Positions 1-5,099 of a stretch of 5,099 nucleotides of DNA are shown here, piece after piece; positions within the stretch are counted from its first letter, which is position 1; each line of letters begins with the position of its first letter. Origin of the DNA: Pseudomonadota bacterium (GTDB lineage Bacteria; Myxococcota; Myxococcia; Myxococcales; Anaeromyxobacteraceae). The DNA lies in the NCBI GenBank assembly GCA_023411405.1, contig JAEYOU010000430.1, positions 1-5,099 of the forward strand, given 5' to 3'. The notes below the pieces were generated by a model, which saw only the letters and a program-made list of their open reading frames with translations, made no database searches and was not told the origin of the DNA. The position numbers were made by a program, and so were the translations under genes.

Positions 1-120
1 GTCCTCGGCCGGGGCGGCGCCGGCAGGAGCGGCGGCGTGCGCCGGAGGCGCGCGATCGGCGGCCGCGGCCGCGGTCGCCGCGAGGACGAGCCCGAGCGCG
101 GTGACGAGACGCCGGTTCAC
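1..120 (-). CDS. N-terminus of an exported protein with signal peptide (truncated by window)
   Basis: Only the first 40 codons are present; the gene continues past the left edge. It begins with GTG at 120-118, overlapping the upstream kinase's stop codon as GTGA. The start is supported by the sequence GGGGAGG (132-126 on the minus strand), five bases upstream. The translation begins MNRRLVTALGLVLAATAAA: a short Arg-Arg n-region, a hydrophobic h-region (residues 5-21) and small Ala-X-Ala residues before Ala22-Asp23, the layout of a Sec signal peptide with cleavage near residue 21. An Ala/Pro-rich stretch follows (about residues 25-38), resembling a flexible linker after export. No Cys is visible, so it does not look like a lipoprotein. 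The mature domain is outside the window and its function cannot be named. Coupling to two kinases suggests a periplasmic or secreted partner of the signalling operon, which is inference. Confidence 0.72.
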   Translation of the reverse strand, partial: MNRRLVTALGLVLAATAAAAADRAPPAHAAAPAGAAPAED

Positions 121-881
121 GGCGACCTCCCCGGAGGCGGGGACGGGATGCGGATGCAGAACTCCGTCACGGCCCAGGGCAGCCGGCTCGGATCGGCGGG
201 ATCGACGAGGACCACCTCCCCGCCGAAGCGGGCCATGAGCTGGCGCGAGAGGTGGAGGCCGAGGCCGCTCCCGCGCTCCGGCGGCTTGGTGCTGAACCGC
301 GGCTCGAAGAGGCGCGCCCGGACCGCCTCGGGGATGCCGGACCCCTCGTCCGAGACGCGGACCTGCACCGGCGCGCCGGGGCCGGCGGCGAGGACCCGGA
401 CCGCGACCCGCGCGTCGCGACCCGCGCCCTCGATCGCGTCGAGGGCGTTGCCGAGGATGTTGGTGGCCGCGTGGACCACCGCGGCGGCCGAGCCGAAGCC
501 CCGCGCCGGGCGCTCCGCCTGGGCGAGCGCGAACCGGCGGGAGAGCGGGCGGATCCGGTGCGCGAGGAGCTGCACCGCCCGGGCGACCACCGGGCCGACG
601 TCGAACGGGATCTCGCTCGCCTCGCCCGCGTGGAAGAGGGCGTCGTACTCGCTCATCACCTCCGCGAGGCGGACCACCTGCTGGCGCAGGAGCTGCCACT
701 CCTCGCGGCCGGTGAGGAGCGACCCCATCGCGCGCTCGAGGAGCGCGGCGGCGGCGTCCACGCCGGTGAGCGGCTGCTTGAGCTCGTGCAGGAGCGCGGG
801 GGCGAGGAGCTCGGCGGTGACGGTGGACGGGGGCTGCGCCGCCGCCCCCACCCCGTTCGAACCGTTCCTGTGCTGGCTCAC
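117..881 (-). CDS. Soluble sensor-less histidine kinase
   Basis: This 254-residue protein is essentially only a histidine kinase catalytic core. The H-box is at residues 30-40 (LLHELKQPLTG, phospho-acceptor His32). The N-box follows at 141-150 (NILGNALDAI, with both Asn141 and Asn145). The G1 box is DEGSGIP (178-184), the F-box LFEPRFSTK (191-199) and the G2 box GSGLGLH (204-210). All residues expected for ATP binding and autophosphorylation are therefore present. There is no transmembrane segment, PAS, GAF, HAMP or receiver domain; only about 25 residues precede the dimerisation helix, so the protein should be cytosolic. It starts with GTG at 881, five bases after a strong GGAGG that overlaps the upstream kinase's stop codon (TGAGGAGG), so the two kinases are probably translationally coupled. 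It overlaps the next gene by four bases. Its input, its partner response regulator and any heteromeric association with the adjacent kinase are unknown from sequence. Confidence 0.9.
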   Translation of the reverse strand: MSQHRNGSNGVGAAAQPPSTVTAELLAPALLHELKQPLTGVDAAAALLERAMGSLLTGREEWQLLRQQVVRLAEVMSEYDALFHAGEASEIPFDVGPVVARAVQLLAHRIRPLSRRFALAQAERPARGFGSAAAVVHAATNILGNALDAIEGAGRDARVAVRVLAAGPGAPVQVRVSDEGSGIPEAVRARLFEPRFSTKPPERGSGLGLHLSRQLMARFGGEVVLVDPADPSRLPWAVTEFCIRIPSPPPGRSP

Positions 882-891
882 GAGGTCCTCC

Positions 892-2724
892 TCACGCGAG
901 GTGCGCCGCGGTCGCAGCGGGCAAGAGCACCGTCACGGCCGCGCCGACGCCCTCGGCGCTGTCGACCACGATGCGGCCGTGGTGGGCCTCGACGATGCTG
1001 TGCGAGACCGAGAGGCCGAGCCCGATCCGCTCCGGGTCGTCCTTGGTGGTGAAGAAGGGGTCGAAGATCCGCTCGCGGATCGTGGCGGGGATGCCCTTTC
1101 CGGTGTCCGCGATCCGGAGCCGGAGGGCTTCTCCGGCGATCGAGTTCACGGTGACCTCGAGCGCGCCGCCGGCGGGCATGGCGTTGATCGCGTTGTCGAG
1201 CAGGTGCGCCACGACCTGCTGGATCTGGACCGGGTCCCCCTGCGCGTCCGGGAGCGGGTCGTCGAACTGCGCCGTGACCCGGATGCCCGCCGCGCGGAAC
1301 CTCCCCTCGTAGAGCGAGAGCGCGTCCTGCACCGGGCGGCGGAGCGGGAAGGGCTGGCCGTGGATCGCCCGCTCCTGGTCGGCGAAGCTCCGGAGCTCCT
1401 CCACGACGCGGGTCACCCGGCTGGCCTGCTCCTGCGCGGCGAGGATCATCTCGGCCGCAGGACCGTCGGCGGGGAGCTGCTTCCGGAGGATCGCGAGGTA
1501 GCCGACGATGGCGGTCATCGGGTTGTTGAGCTCGTGCGCGAGGCCCGCCCCGAGCGAGCCGAGAGCGGCGAGCCGCCGGGTGCGGAGGATCTGATCCTCC
1601 GCGGCCTTGAGCTCGGCGGTCCGCTCGTCCACGCGGCGCTGGAGCTCGCGGTTCCAGCCGTGGATCTCCTCGTCGCGGCGCCGGATCTCCGCCGCCATCC
1701 GGCGGAAGGCGCGCGCCAGATCGGCGAGCTCGTCGCCCCCCGGCTTCGGCTCCGGCAGCTCGTCGTACCGGCCCTCCGCGAGCGCGGCGGCGGCGCCGGA
1801 GAGCCCCGCCACCGGCCTCGTCACCGTCCGTGCGAGGACCAACCCGATCGCCGCGGCGACCGCGACCGCGCCCAGGGCGGCCCAGAGCGTGTACGTCCGC
1901 AAGGCCTCGGCCGCCCGGAACGCGACCGACATCGGCTGGGCGACGACGGCCCCCCACCGCAGCTTCGGCGCGGGCGCGAAGGCGGCGAGCCAGCGGTCTC
2001 CGTCGGCCCGCACGAGGAGCCGCGACCAGGCCTGATCCTTCTCGAACCCGACCTCGCTCAGGTACCGCTCGTCGTCCGTGAGCGCGCCCGCGGCCCCGGC
2101 GATCGGCGCGCCCTCCGGGCCGACGAGGTAGGCGAGCGTGCCCGCCGCGGCGAGCTCGGCGAGCCGCGCGTCGACCTCGCGGAGCGAGATCTCCGCGGCG
2201 AGCGTGCGGTGCGTCCCGATGCGCAGCGCGACCGCGAGCTTGAGCGGGCCGTCGCGGCGGTACGGGGCGGAGAGCGCGGTCGCACCGGCCGCGGCCGGCG
2301 CGCGCGGCAGGTGGGCGACGAAGAGGTCCAGGTCGGCCGGGGTGATCGCCTCCCGCCCCGCCTCGCCGTCCGCGGCCCGGTCCACGAACACCGGGCCGGC
2401 GACGGGCGCGCTCTCGTCGTTCACCACCGCGAGGATGGAGACGAAGGGGAGCTGCCGGTACGGCAGGGAGAGGACCGCGGAGAGCTCGCCCAGGCTGTAG
2501 TCGTCGAAGAGGATGGGCGCGACCGCGAGGCGGAGCCGCTCCACGGAGTTTGCGACGAACCGATCCGTGTAGAGCGCCAGATCCCCCGCCGCCTGCGTCT
2601 GCATCCGGCCCACCGTCCGCTGCAGCTCGTCCCGGCTCACGGTCCAGGACGCGACGCCGAGGAGCGCCACCGGCAGCACGCCGACGGCGAGCAGGACGAG
2701 GCCGATCTTGACGCGAAAGCGCAT
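892..2724 (-). CDS. Membrane sensor histidine kinase with dCache-like sensor and HAMP domain
   Basis: This 610-residue protein has a complete sensor kinase layout. A first membrane segment spans about residues 7-27. An extracytoplasmic domain follows at about 30-275, whose predicted size and pattern (long first helix, AEISLREVD near 177-185, LAYLVGPEGAPIAG near 197-210, LRWGAVVAQP near 255-264) resemble dCache_1 small-ligand sensors. The second membrane segment is about 278-298. A HAMP domain (about 299-350) and a charged helical linker (about 345-385) lead to the H-box LAHELNNP with His397. The catalytic domain has HLLDNAINAM (507-516), DTGKGIP (540-546), FDPFFTTK (554-561) and GLGLS (568-572). 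The first N-box Asn is His507 here. The core looks like the NtrB/ZraS-like class, which often signals to NtrC-type regulators, but none is visible. The reading frame stays open upstream to 2949. ATG 2724 is chosen because the first membrane helix follows directly and the upstream residues are Arg/Pro-rich shadow coding; a GGAG lies 13 bases upstream, rather far. It heads the leftward operon. Confidence 0.92.
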   Translation of the reverse strand: MRFRVKIGLVLLAVGVLPVALLGVASWTVSRDELQRTVGRMQTQAAGDLALYTDRFVANSVERLRLAVAPILFDDYSLGELSAVLSLPYRQLPFVSILAVVNDESAPVAGPVFVDRAADGEAGREAITPADLDLFVAHLPRAPAAAGATALSAPYRRDGPLKLAVALRIGTHRTLAAEISLREVDARLAELAAAGTLAYLVGPEGAPIAGAAGALTDDERYLSEVGFEKDQAWSRLLVRADGDRWLAAFAPAPKLRWGAVVAQPMSVAFRAAEALRTYTLWAALGAVAVAAAIGLVLARTVTRPVAGLSGAAAALAEGRYDELPEPKPGGDELADLARAFRRMAAEIRRRDEEIHGWNRELQRRVDERTAELKAAEDQILRTRRLAALGSLGAGLAHELNNPMTAIVGYLAILRKQLPADGPAAEMILAAQEQASRVTRVVEELRSFADQERAIHGQPFPLRRPVQDALSLYEGRFRAAGIRVTAQFDDPLPDAQGDPVQIQQVVAHLLDNAINAMPAGGALEVTVNSIAGEALRLRIADTGKGIPATIRERIFDPFFTTKDDPERIGLGLSVSHSIVEAHHGRIVVDSAEGVGAAVTVLLPAATAAHLA

Positions 2725-2727
2725 GCG

Positions 2728-2785
2728 CGGACGCGATCTCCAGGCCCGCCCGGACGCGAGGTCCGAGCTTCGGACGCGACGGTCC
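2728..2785 (-). repeat. Three copies of a 14-15 bp unit in the kinase leader
   Basis: On the minus strand the unit GGACC(G)TCGCGTCCG occurs at 2785-2771 (15 bp, one extra G) and 2764-2751 (GGACCTCGCGTCCG). A third copy at 2741-2728 reads GGAGATCGCGTCCG, differing at two positions from the second. All three share the exact nonamer TCGCGTCCG, whose copies start 20 and 23 bp apart. The third copy carries the GGAG that is the best Shine-Dalgarno candidate and ends three bases before the kinase ATG at 2724. Within copies one and two, GGAC can pair with GTCC to give small hairpins. Whether this acts as a protein operator, a leader RNA element or nothing is unknown. Confidence 0.5.
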
Positions 2786-2794
2786 CCGGGCGGG
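2745..2794 (-). promoter_or_regulatory. Nested inverted repeats, predicted structured 5' leader of the kinase operon
   Basis: A perfect 9-bp inverted repeat (CCCGCCCGG at 2745-2753 and CCGGGCGGG at 2786-2794) encloses a perfect 6-bp stem with a three-base loop (GTCCGA-GCT-TCGGAC, 2761-2775). The leftward mRNA could fold both, 20 bases before the kinase start codon. It has no following U-run in the leftward direction, so it does not look like a simple intrinsic terminator. GC-rich DNA gives inverted repeats easily, so the regulatory meaning is uncertain. Confidence 0.4.
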
Positions 2795-2812
2795 AAAAGC
2801 TGTTGTCGGTCG

Positions 2813-2834
2813 CTGTGAACGCCAAGGGTTACAG
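2813..2834. promoter_or_regulatory. Imperfect inverted repeat, candidate operator
   Basis: CTGTGAAC (2813-2820) and GGTTACAG (2827-2834) form an inverted repeat matching at six of eight positions, with a six-base spacer. It lies in a locally A+T-richer patch (about 2794-2835) in otherwise extremely GC-rich DNA and overlaps the candidate -10 of the leftward kinase promoter. A further CTGT occurs at 2800-2803. The dyad form suits a dimeric regulator. It does not match a PhoB box, which has 11-bp direct repeats of CTGT-type half-sites. Confidence 0.3.
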
Positions 2835-2854
2835 GTGGGCGCGCCCGCGCACAA
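2826..2854 (-). promoter_or_regulatory. Candidate promoter for the leftward kinase operon
   Basis: The minus strand reads TTGTGC (2854-2849), then exactly 17 bases, then TAACCC (2831-2826). Spacing is right for a sigma-70-type promoter, but both hexamers are poor matches to TTGACA and TATAAT. It sits in the A+T-richest part of the divergent intergenic region and would give a leader of roughly 95 bases containing the repeats and hairpins described at 2728-2794. This is a weak call, offered because it is the best-spaced candidate. Confidence 0.2.
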
Positions 2855-2951
2855 GCTCTGGATGGCCGCGAAACGACTGGGGCCCCCCTTTGATGCCAGG
2901 GTGCGGCAGGAGGCCCGCGCGGATCGGCGAGCCGCCGTCGGCGGGACACGG

Positions 2952-2980
2952 TAAGGTGCCGCCACCGTCACATCCGGAGG
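2952..2980 (+). promoter_or_regulatory. Candidate -10 element and ribosome binding site for the phosphate genes
   Basis: TAAGGT at 2952-2957 is the best -10-like hexamer upstream of the DUF47 gene, but no convincing -35 lies 16-18 bases before it, so the promoter call is weak. The ribosome binding site CCGGAGG (2974-2980) is clear and lies nine bases before ATG 2990, fixing that start. Confidence 0.35.
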
Positions 2981-2989
2981 CCGTACCCG

Positions 2990-3625
2990 ATGACTCTGCT
3001 CCAGAGGCTGATGCCGAAGTCCGACGACTTCTTTTCGGATTTCGAGGCGCAGGCCGACGCCGTGGTCGAGGGGACCAAGGCGCTGAAGGACCTCCTCGAC
3101 GACTTCACCCGCGTCCCCGAGAAGGTGGCCGCCCTCAAGGAGATCGAGCACCGCGCCGACGACATCACCCACCGGGCCTTCGCCCGGCTCCACACGCAGT
3201 TCATCACCCCGTTCGACCGGGCGGAGATCCACCGGCTGCTCTCCCGGATCGACGACGTCGTGGACCTCGCCGACGCGGCCGCGGAGCGCATCGCCCTCTA
3301 CGACATCGACCAGGTGATGCCCGAGGCGCGCGATCTCGCGGCGGTGCTCGTCGCGCAGGCCGAGAAGATGGCCGAGGTGGTGCGCGGGCTCCGGACGTTC
3401 CGCAAGAACCCGGAGAACGTGCTCGCCGGCTGCCGGGAGATCAACTCCCTCGAGAACCAGGCGGACACGCTCACCCGCCGCACCATGGCGAAGCTCTTCA
3501 AGCGCGGCAACGACCCGCTGGAAGTGGTGAAGTGGAAGGAGATCATCGACCTCATCGAGAGCGCCACCGACCGCGCCGAGGACGTCGCCAACGTGGTCGA
3601 GGGCGTGGTCCTCGAGCACGCCTGA
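2990..3625 (+). CDS. DUF47 (PhoU-like) phosphate transport accessory protein
   Basis: The 211-residue length and all-helical, acidic, coiled-coil-like composition fit the DUF47 / PhoU-divergent family (Pfam PF01865 as I recall it), normally 205-215 residues. It starts MTLLQRLMPKSDDFF, a typical family N-terminus. PhoU-like acidic metal-binding clusters are visible: EIEHRADD at 51-58, RIDDVVDLAD at 86-95, SLENQAD at 153-159 and ATDRAEDVAN at 192-201. In PhoU proteins such motifs hold Fe, Zn or similar metals. There is no signal peptide or membrane segment, so it is cytosolic. Genes of this family usually sit next to a PiT permease, as here (15-bp gap), and the protein is thought to regulate or stabilise phosphate uptake by it. 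The start at 2990 is supported by CCGGAGG nine bases upstream. No key part appears missing. It could equally be labelled a distant PhoU homolog. Confidence 0.93.
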   Translation: MTLLQRLMPKSDDFFSDFEAQADAVVEGTKALKDLLDDFTRVPEKVAALKEIEHRADDITHRAFARLHTQFITPFDRAEIHRLLSRIDDVVDLADAAAERIALYDIDQVMPEARDLAAVLVAQAEKMAEVVRGLRTFRKNPENVLAGCREINSLENQADTLTRRTMAKLFKRGNDPLEVVKWKEIIDLIESATDRAEDVANVVEGVVLEHA

Positions 3626-3640
3626 GGCACCTGCGCCGCC

Positions 3641-4684
3641 ATGCTCCTCACCGTCGTCATCGCGCTCGTCCTCACCGCGCTCCTCTTCGACTTCATCAAC
3701 GGGTTCCACGACGCGGCCAACTCGATCGCGACCGTGGTCTCGACCCGGGTCCTGTCCCCGCTCGCGGCGGTGGGCTGGGCCGCCTTCTTCAACTTCATCT
3801 CGGCGATGCCCGTGCTCTGGGGCGCCGAGCTGAAGGTCGCCGCCACGATGGGGAAGGGCATCGTCCACTTCGAGCTGCTGAAGGCGAACGGCGAGACGTT
3901 CGTCCTGATGTTCATCTTCGCCGCGCTCATCGGGGCGATCGTCTGGAACCTGCTCACCTGGTGGTGGGGGCTCCCGTCGTCGTCCTCGCACGCCCTCGCG
4001 GGCGGCATGGTCGGCGCGTGCCTCGTCGCGCTCGGGAGCAAGGGCCTCATCGCCAGCGGCATCCTGAAGATCGTCGCCTTCATCGCCCTCTCGCCCCTCA
4101 TCGGGGTCTTCCTCGGCTCGATGATGATGGTCGGCACCACCTGGATCGTCCGGAGGAACACGCCCGCCAAGGTGGACCGCTGGTTCCGGCGACTCCAGCT
4201 CGTGTCCGCCGCGATCTTCAGCTACAGCCACGGCACCAACGACGCGCAGAAGGTCATGGGCATCATCAGCCTGATCCTGTTCGGCACGATCTGGATCGGG
4301 CAGCCCTTCCACGTGCCGTTCTGGGTCGTGCTGGCGTGCCACGGCGCCATCGGCCTCGGCACCCTGTTCGGCGGCTGGCGGATCGTGCGGACGATGGGGC
4401 ACAACCTCACGAAGCTCCAGCCCATCGGCGGCTTCTGCGCCGAGACCGGGGGCGGCGTGACCATCCTCGCCCTCGCCGCCGCGGGCATCCCGGTCTCGAC
4501 CACCCACACCATCACCGGCGCCATCGTCGGCGTCGGCTCGACGCGCGGCACCCGCGCGGTCCGGTGGGGCGTCGCCGGCCGGATCCTCTGGGCCTGGGTG
4601 CTCACGATCCCCGCCTCGGCCATCGTCGCCGCCGGCGTGTACGAGCTCACGTACCTCGTCGTCGTGCGCTGGCTCGGGCTCTGA
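3641..4684 (+). CDS. pit: PiT-family inorganic phosphate permease
   Basis: This 347-residue membrane protein carries both PiT signature repeats. The first is DFINGFHDAANSIAT (17-31) and the second SHGTNDAQK (196-204), in the inverted-repeat halves of the transporter; Asp24 and Asp201 are the conserved acidic residues. GLPSSSSHAL (110-119) and GIPVSTTHTITGAI (282-295) are the matching second motifs of each half. About nine or ten hydrophobic segments are visible, beginning at residue 1. The length matches the compact bacterial class, which lacks the large central loop of the roughly 500-residue E. coli PitA. The family imports phosphate, often as a metal-phosphate complex, using an ion gradient (H+ in PitA-like, Na+ in some others); which ion is used cannot be read here. 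The ribosome binding site is weak (GAGG at 3624-3627, 13 bases upstream), consistent with translation coupled to the preceding DUF47 gene. The pair probably forms one operon. Sulfate permeases of the same superfamily are a less likely alternative given the DUF47 partner. Confidence 0.95.
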   Translation: MLLTVVIALVLTALLFDFINGFHDAANSIATVVSTRVLSPLAAVGWAAFFNFISAMPVLWGAELKVAATMGKGIVHFELLKANGETFVLMFIFAALIGAIVWNLLTWWWGLPSSSSHALAGGMVGACLVALGSKGLIASGILKIVAFIALSPLIGVFLGSMMMVGTTWIVRRNTPAKVDRWFRRLQLVSAAIFSYSHGTNDAQKVMGIISLILFGTIWIGQPFHVPFWVVLACHGAIGLGTLFGGWRIVRTMGHNLTKLQPIGGFCAETGGGVTILALAAAGIPVSTTHTITGAIVGVGSTRGTRAVRWGVAGRILWAWVLTIPASAIVAAGVYELTYLVVVRWLGL

Positions 4685-4701
4685 CGCTGATCACCGCCTC
4701 C

Positions 4702-4737
4702 GGGGCTCCCGGCGTCCGACCGCAACCCGGGAGCTCC
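4702..4737 (+). terminator. Hairpin after the phosphate permease gene, candidate terminator
   Basis: GGGGCTCCCGG (4702-4712) pairs with CCGGGAGCTCC (4727-4737) over 11 positions, ten Watson-Crick and one G-U in RNA, with a 14-base loop. It begins 17 bases after the permease stop codon and ends 21 bases before the sigma factor start. No U-run follows (TCGCGTGTTCC), so it may terminate poorly, protect the 3' end of the phosphate mRNA, or act in the sigma gene's upstream region. Confidence 0.45.
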
Positions 4738-4758
4738 TCGCGTGTTCCACCTGGGTGA

Positions 4759-5099
4759 ATGGGACCGGATCCCGACGCGGCCCTGATGGTGGCGTTCCAG
4801 CAGGGCGACGAGGGGGCCTTCCGGACCCTCTACGAGAGGCACGCGCCCGCGATGCTCCGGTTCTGCCACCACCTCGTCCGGAACGCCGCCCGCGCCGAGG
4901 AGCTCGCGCAGGACGTGTTCCTGAACGTCTACCGCGCCCGCGCGCGGTACCGGCCGGCGGCCCGGTTCCAGACCTTCCTCTATCGCGTCGCGTCGAACCA
5001 TTGCCTGAACGAGGTCCGGCGCGGCGGGCGTGACGGCCCCGGCGCGCGCGCGGCCGCGGACGGCGCGCCCGGCGGGCTCGACGCCCTCCCCTCCGGCGA
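4759..5099 (+). CDS. ECF-type RNA polymerase sigma factor, N-terminal part (truncated by window)
   Basis: From ATG 4759 the frame stays open for 113 codons to the right edge. The translation starts MGPDPDAALMVAFQQGDEGAF and follows sigma-70 region 2 of the ECF group. The region 2.1 helix with LYERHAPAMLRFCHHL is at about residues 24-39. The core-binding helix AEELAQDVFLNVY is at 46-58, and the -10 recognition helix RFQTFLYRVASNHCLNEVRR is at 69-88. After residue 89 comes a Gly/Ala/Arg-rich linker, expected between regions 2 and 4. Region 4, the -35-binding domain, lies beyond the window, and no anti-sigma gene is visible. The next in-frame ATG (codon 10, 4786) has no ribosome binding site. 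The 4759 start has only GGGTGA directly adjacent, so the start is moderately supported and a leaderless transcript is possible. A 92-codon frame starting at 4755 is out of phase with this and is a shadow. Confidence 0.85.
   Translation, partial: MGPDPDAALMVAFQQGDEGAFRTLYERHAPAMLRFCHHLVRNAARAEELAQDVFLNVYRARARYRPAARFQTFLYRVASNHCLNEVRRGGRDGPGARAAADGAPGGLDALPSG

Noticed and set aside
2800..2834. A PhoB (Pho box) site near the phosphate genes
   Set aside because: CTGT half-sites are present, but the direct copies are 13 bp apart and the third is inverted, so the 11-bp direct-repeat rule is not met.
2725..2949. A 75-residue N-terminal extension of the membrane kinase
   Set aside because: The extension is Arg/Pro-rich, has no family resemblance, would place a non-membrane stretch before the first transmembrane helix, and would consume the divergent promoter region and its repeats.
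3298..4170. A 290-codon minus-strand open frame under the phosphate genes
   Set aside because: It is antisense to the DUF47 and PiT genes, whose signature motifs are clear; no independent domain is visible.
878..4507. A 1209-codon minus-strand open frame
   Set aside because: It is a shadow of the phosphate genes on the opposite strand and of the kinase in another frame; its product is charged and compositionally biased, and the true kinase frame shows every catalytic motif.
4721..4747. An autoregulatory ECF promoter (GCAACC followed by CGTGTT) before the sigma gene
   Set aside because: The spacing of 13 bases is short for an ECF promoter and the motif match is loose; it also overlaps the hairpin arm.
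37..4758. A 1573-codon plus-strand open frame covering almost the whole window
   Set aside because: It runs antisense to two clear kinase genes and out of phase with the DUF47 and PiT genes. Its product is Arg/Pro/Gly-rich low-complexity sequence with no domain. Stop-free shadow frames of this kind are produced by GC-rich third positions.
1..5099. Mobile elements, CRISPR arrays, tRNA or rRNA genes
   Set aside because: No transposase motif, terminal inverted repeats with target duplication, regularly spaced repeat-spacer pattern, or RNA gene structure was seen on either strand.

Overview
The window is very G+C-rich (about three quarters G+C by eye), with nearly all third codon positions G or C, GTG starts alongside ATG, and strong GGAGG-type ribosome binding sites. 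It reads as ordinary chromosomal DNA from a high-GC bacterium. Protein character (Ala/Arg/Pro-rich kinases with a dCache-like sensor, a compact PiT transporter with a PhoU-like partner, an ECF sigma factor) would fit a myxobacterium, for example an Anaeromyxobacter-like organism. That assignment is inference, not proof. I see no mobile element, CRISPR array, tRNA or rRNA.

Layout. Three genes run leftward on the minus strand from position 2724 to the left edge: a 610-residue membrane histidine kinase with a large extracytoplasmic sensor (892-2724), a 254-residue soluble histidine kinase without a sensor domain (117-881), and the first 40 codons of a protein with a signal peptide (1-120, truncated by the window). 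They are tightly packed (10-bp gap, then a GTGA overlap), each internal gene has a strong ribosome binding site, and they almost certainly form an operon. No response regulator is visible; it could lie past the left edge or elsewhere in the genome.

A 265-bp divergent intergenic region (2725-2989) separates this operon from a rightward pair: a PhoU-like DUF47 protein (2990-3625) and a PiT-family inorganic phosphate transporter (3641-4684), 15 bp apart. The pair is a standard low-affinity phosphate uptake module in which the DUF47 protein probably modulates the permease. The intergenic region holds a locally A+T-richer patch with an inverted repeat. On the kinase side it also holds a structured leader with three copies of a 14-15 bp unit, the last of which contains the kinase's Shine-Dalgarno-like GGAG.

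Right of the transporter, a stable hairpin (4702-4737) precedes an ECF-type RNA polymerase sigma factor that starts at 4759 and runs off the right edge, with region 2 present and region 4 missing from the window.

Functionally, the window combines signal transduction (two kinases plus an exported protein) with phosphate import. The divergent arrangement makes a regulatory link conceivable, but nothing in the sequence proves it. The genes themselves belong to known families; the least explained parts are the kinase leader and the sensor-less second kinase.
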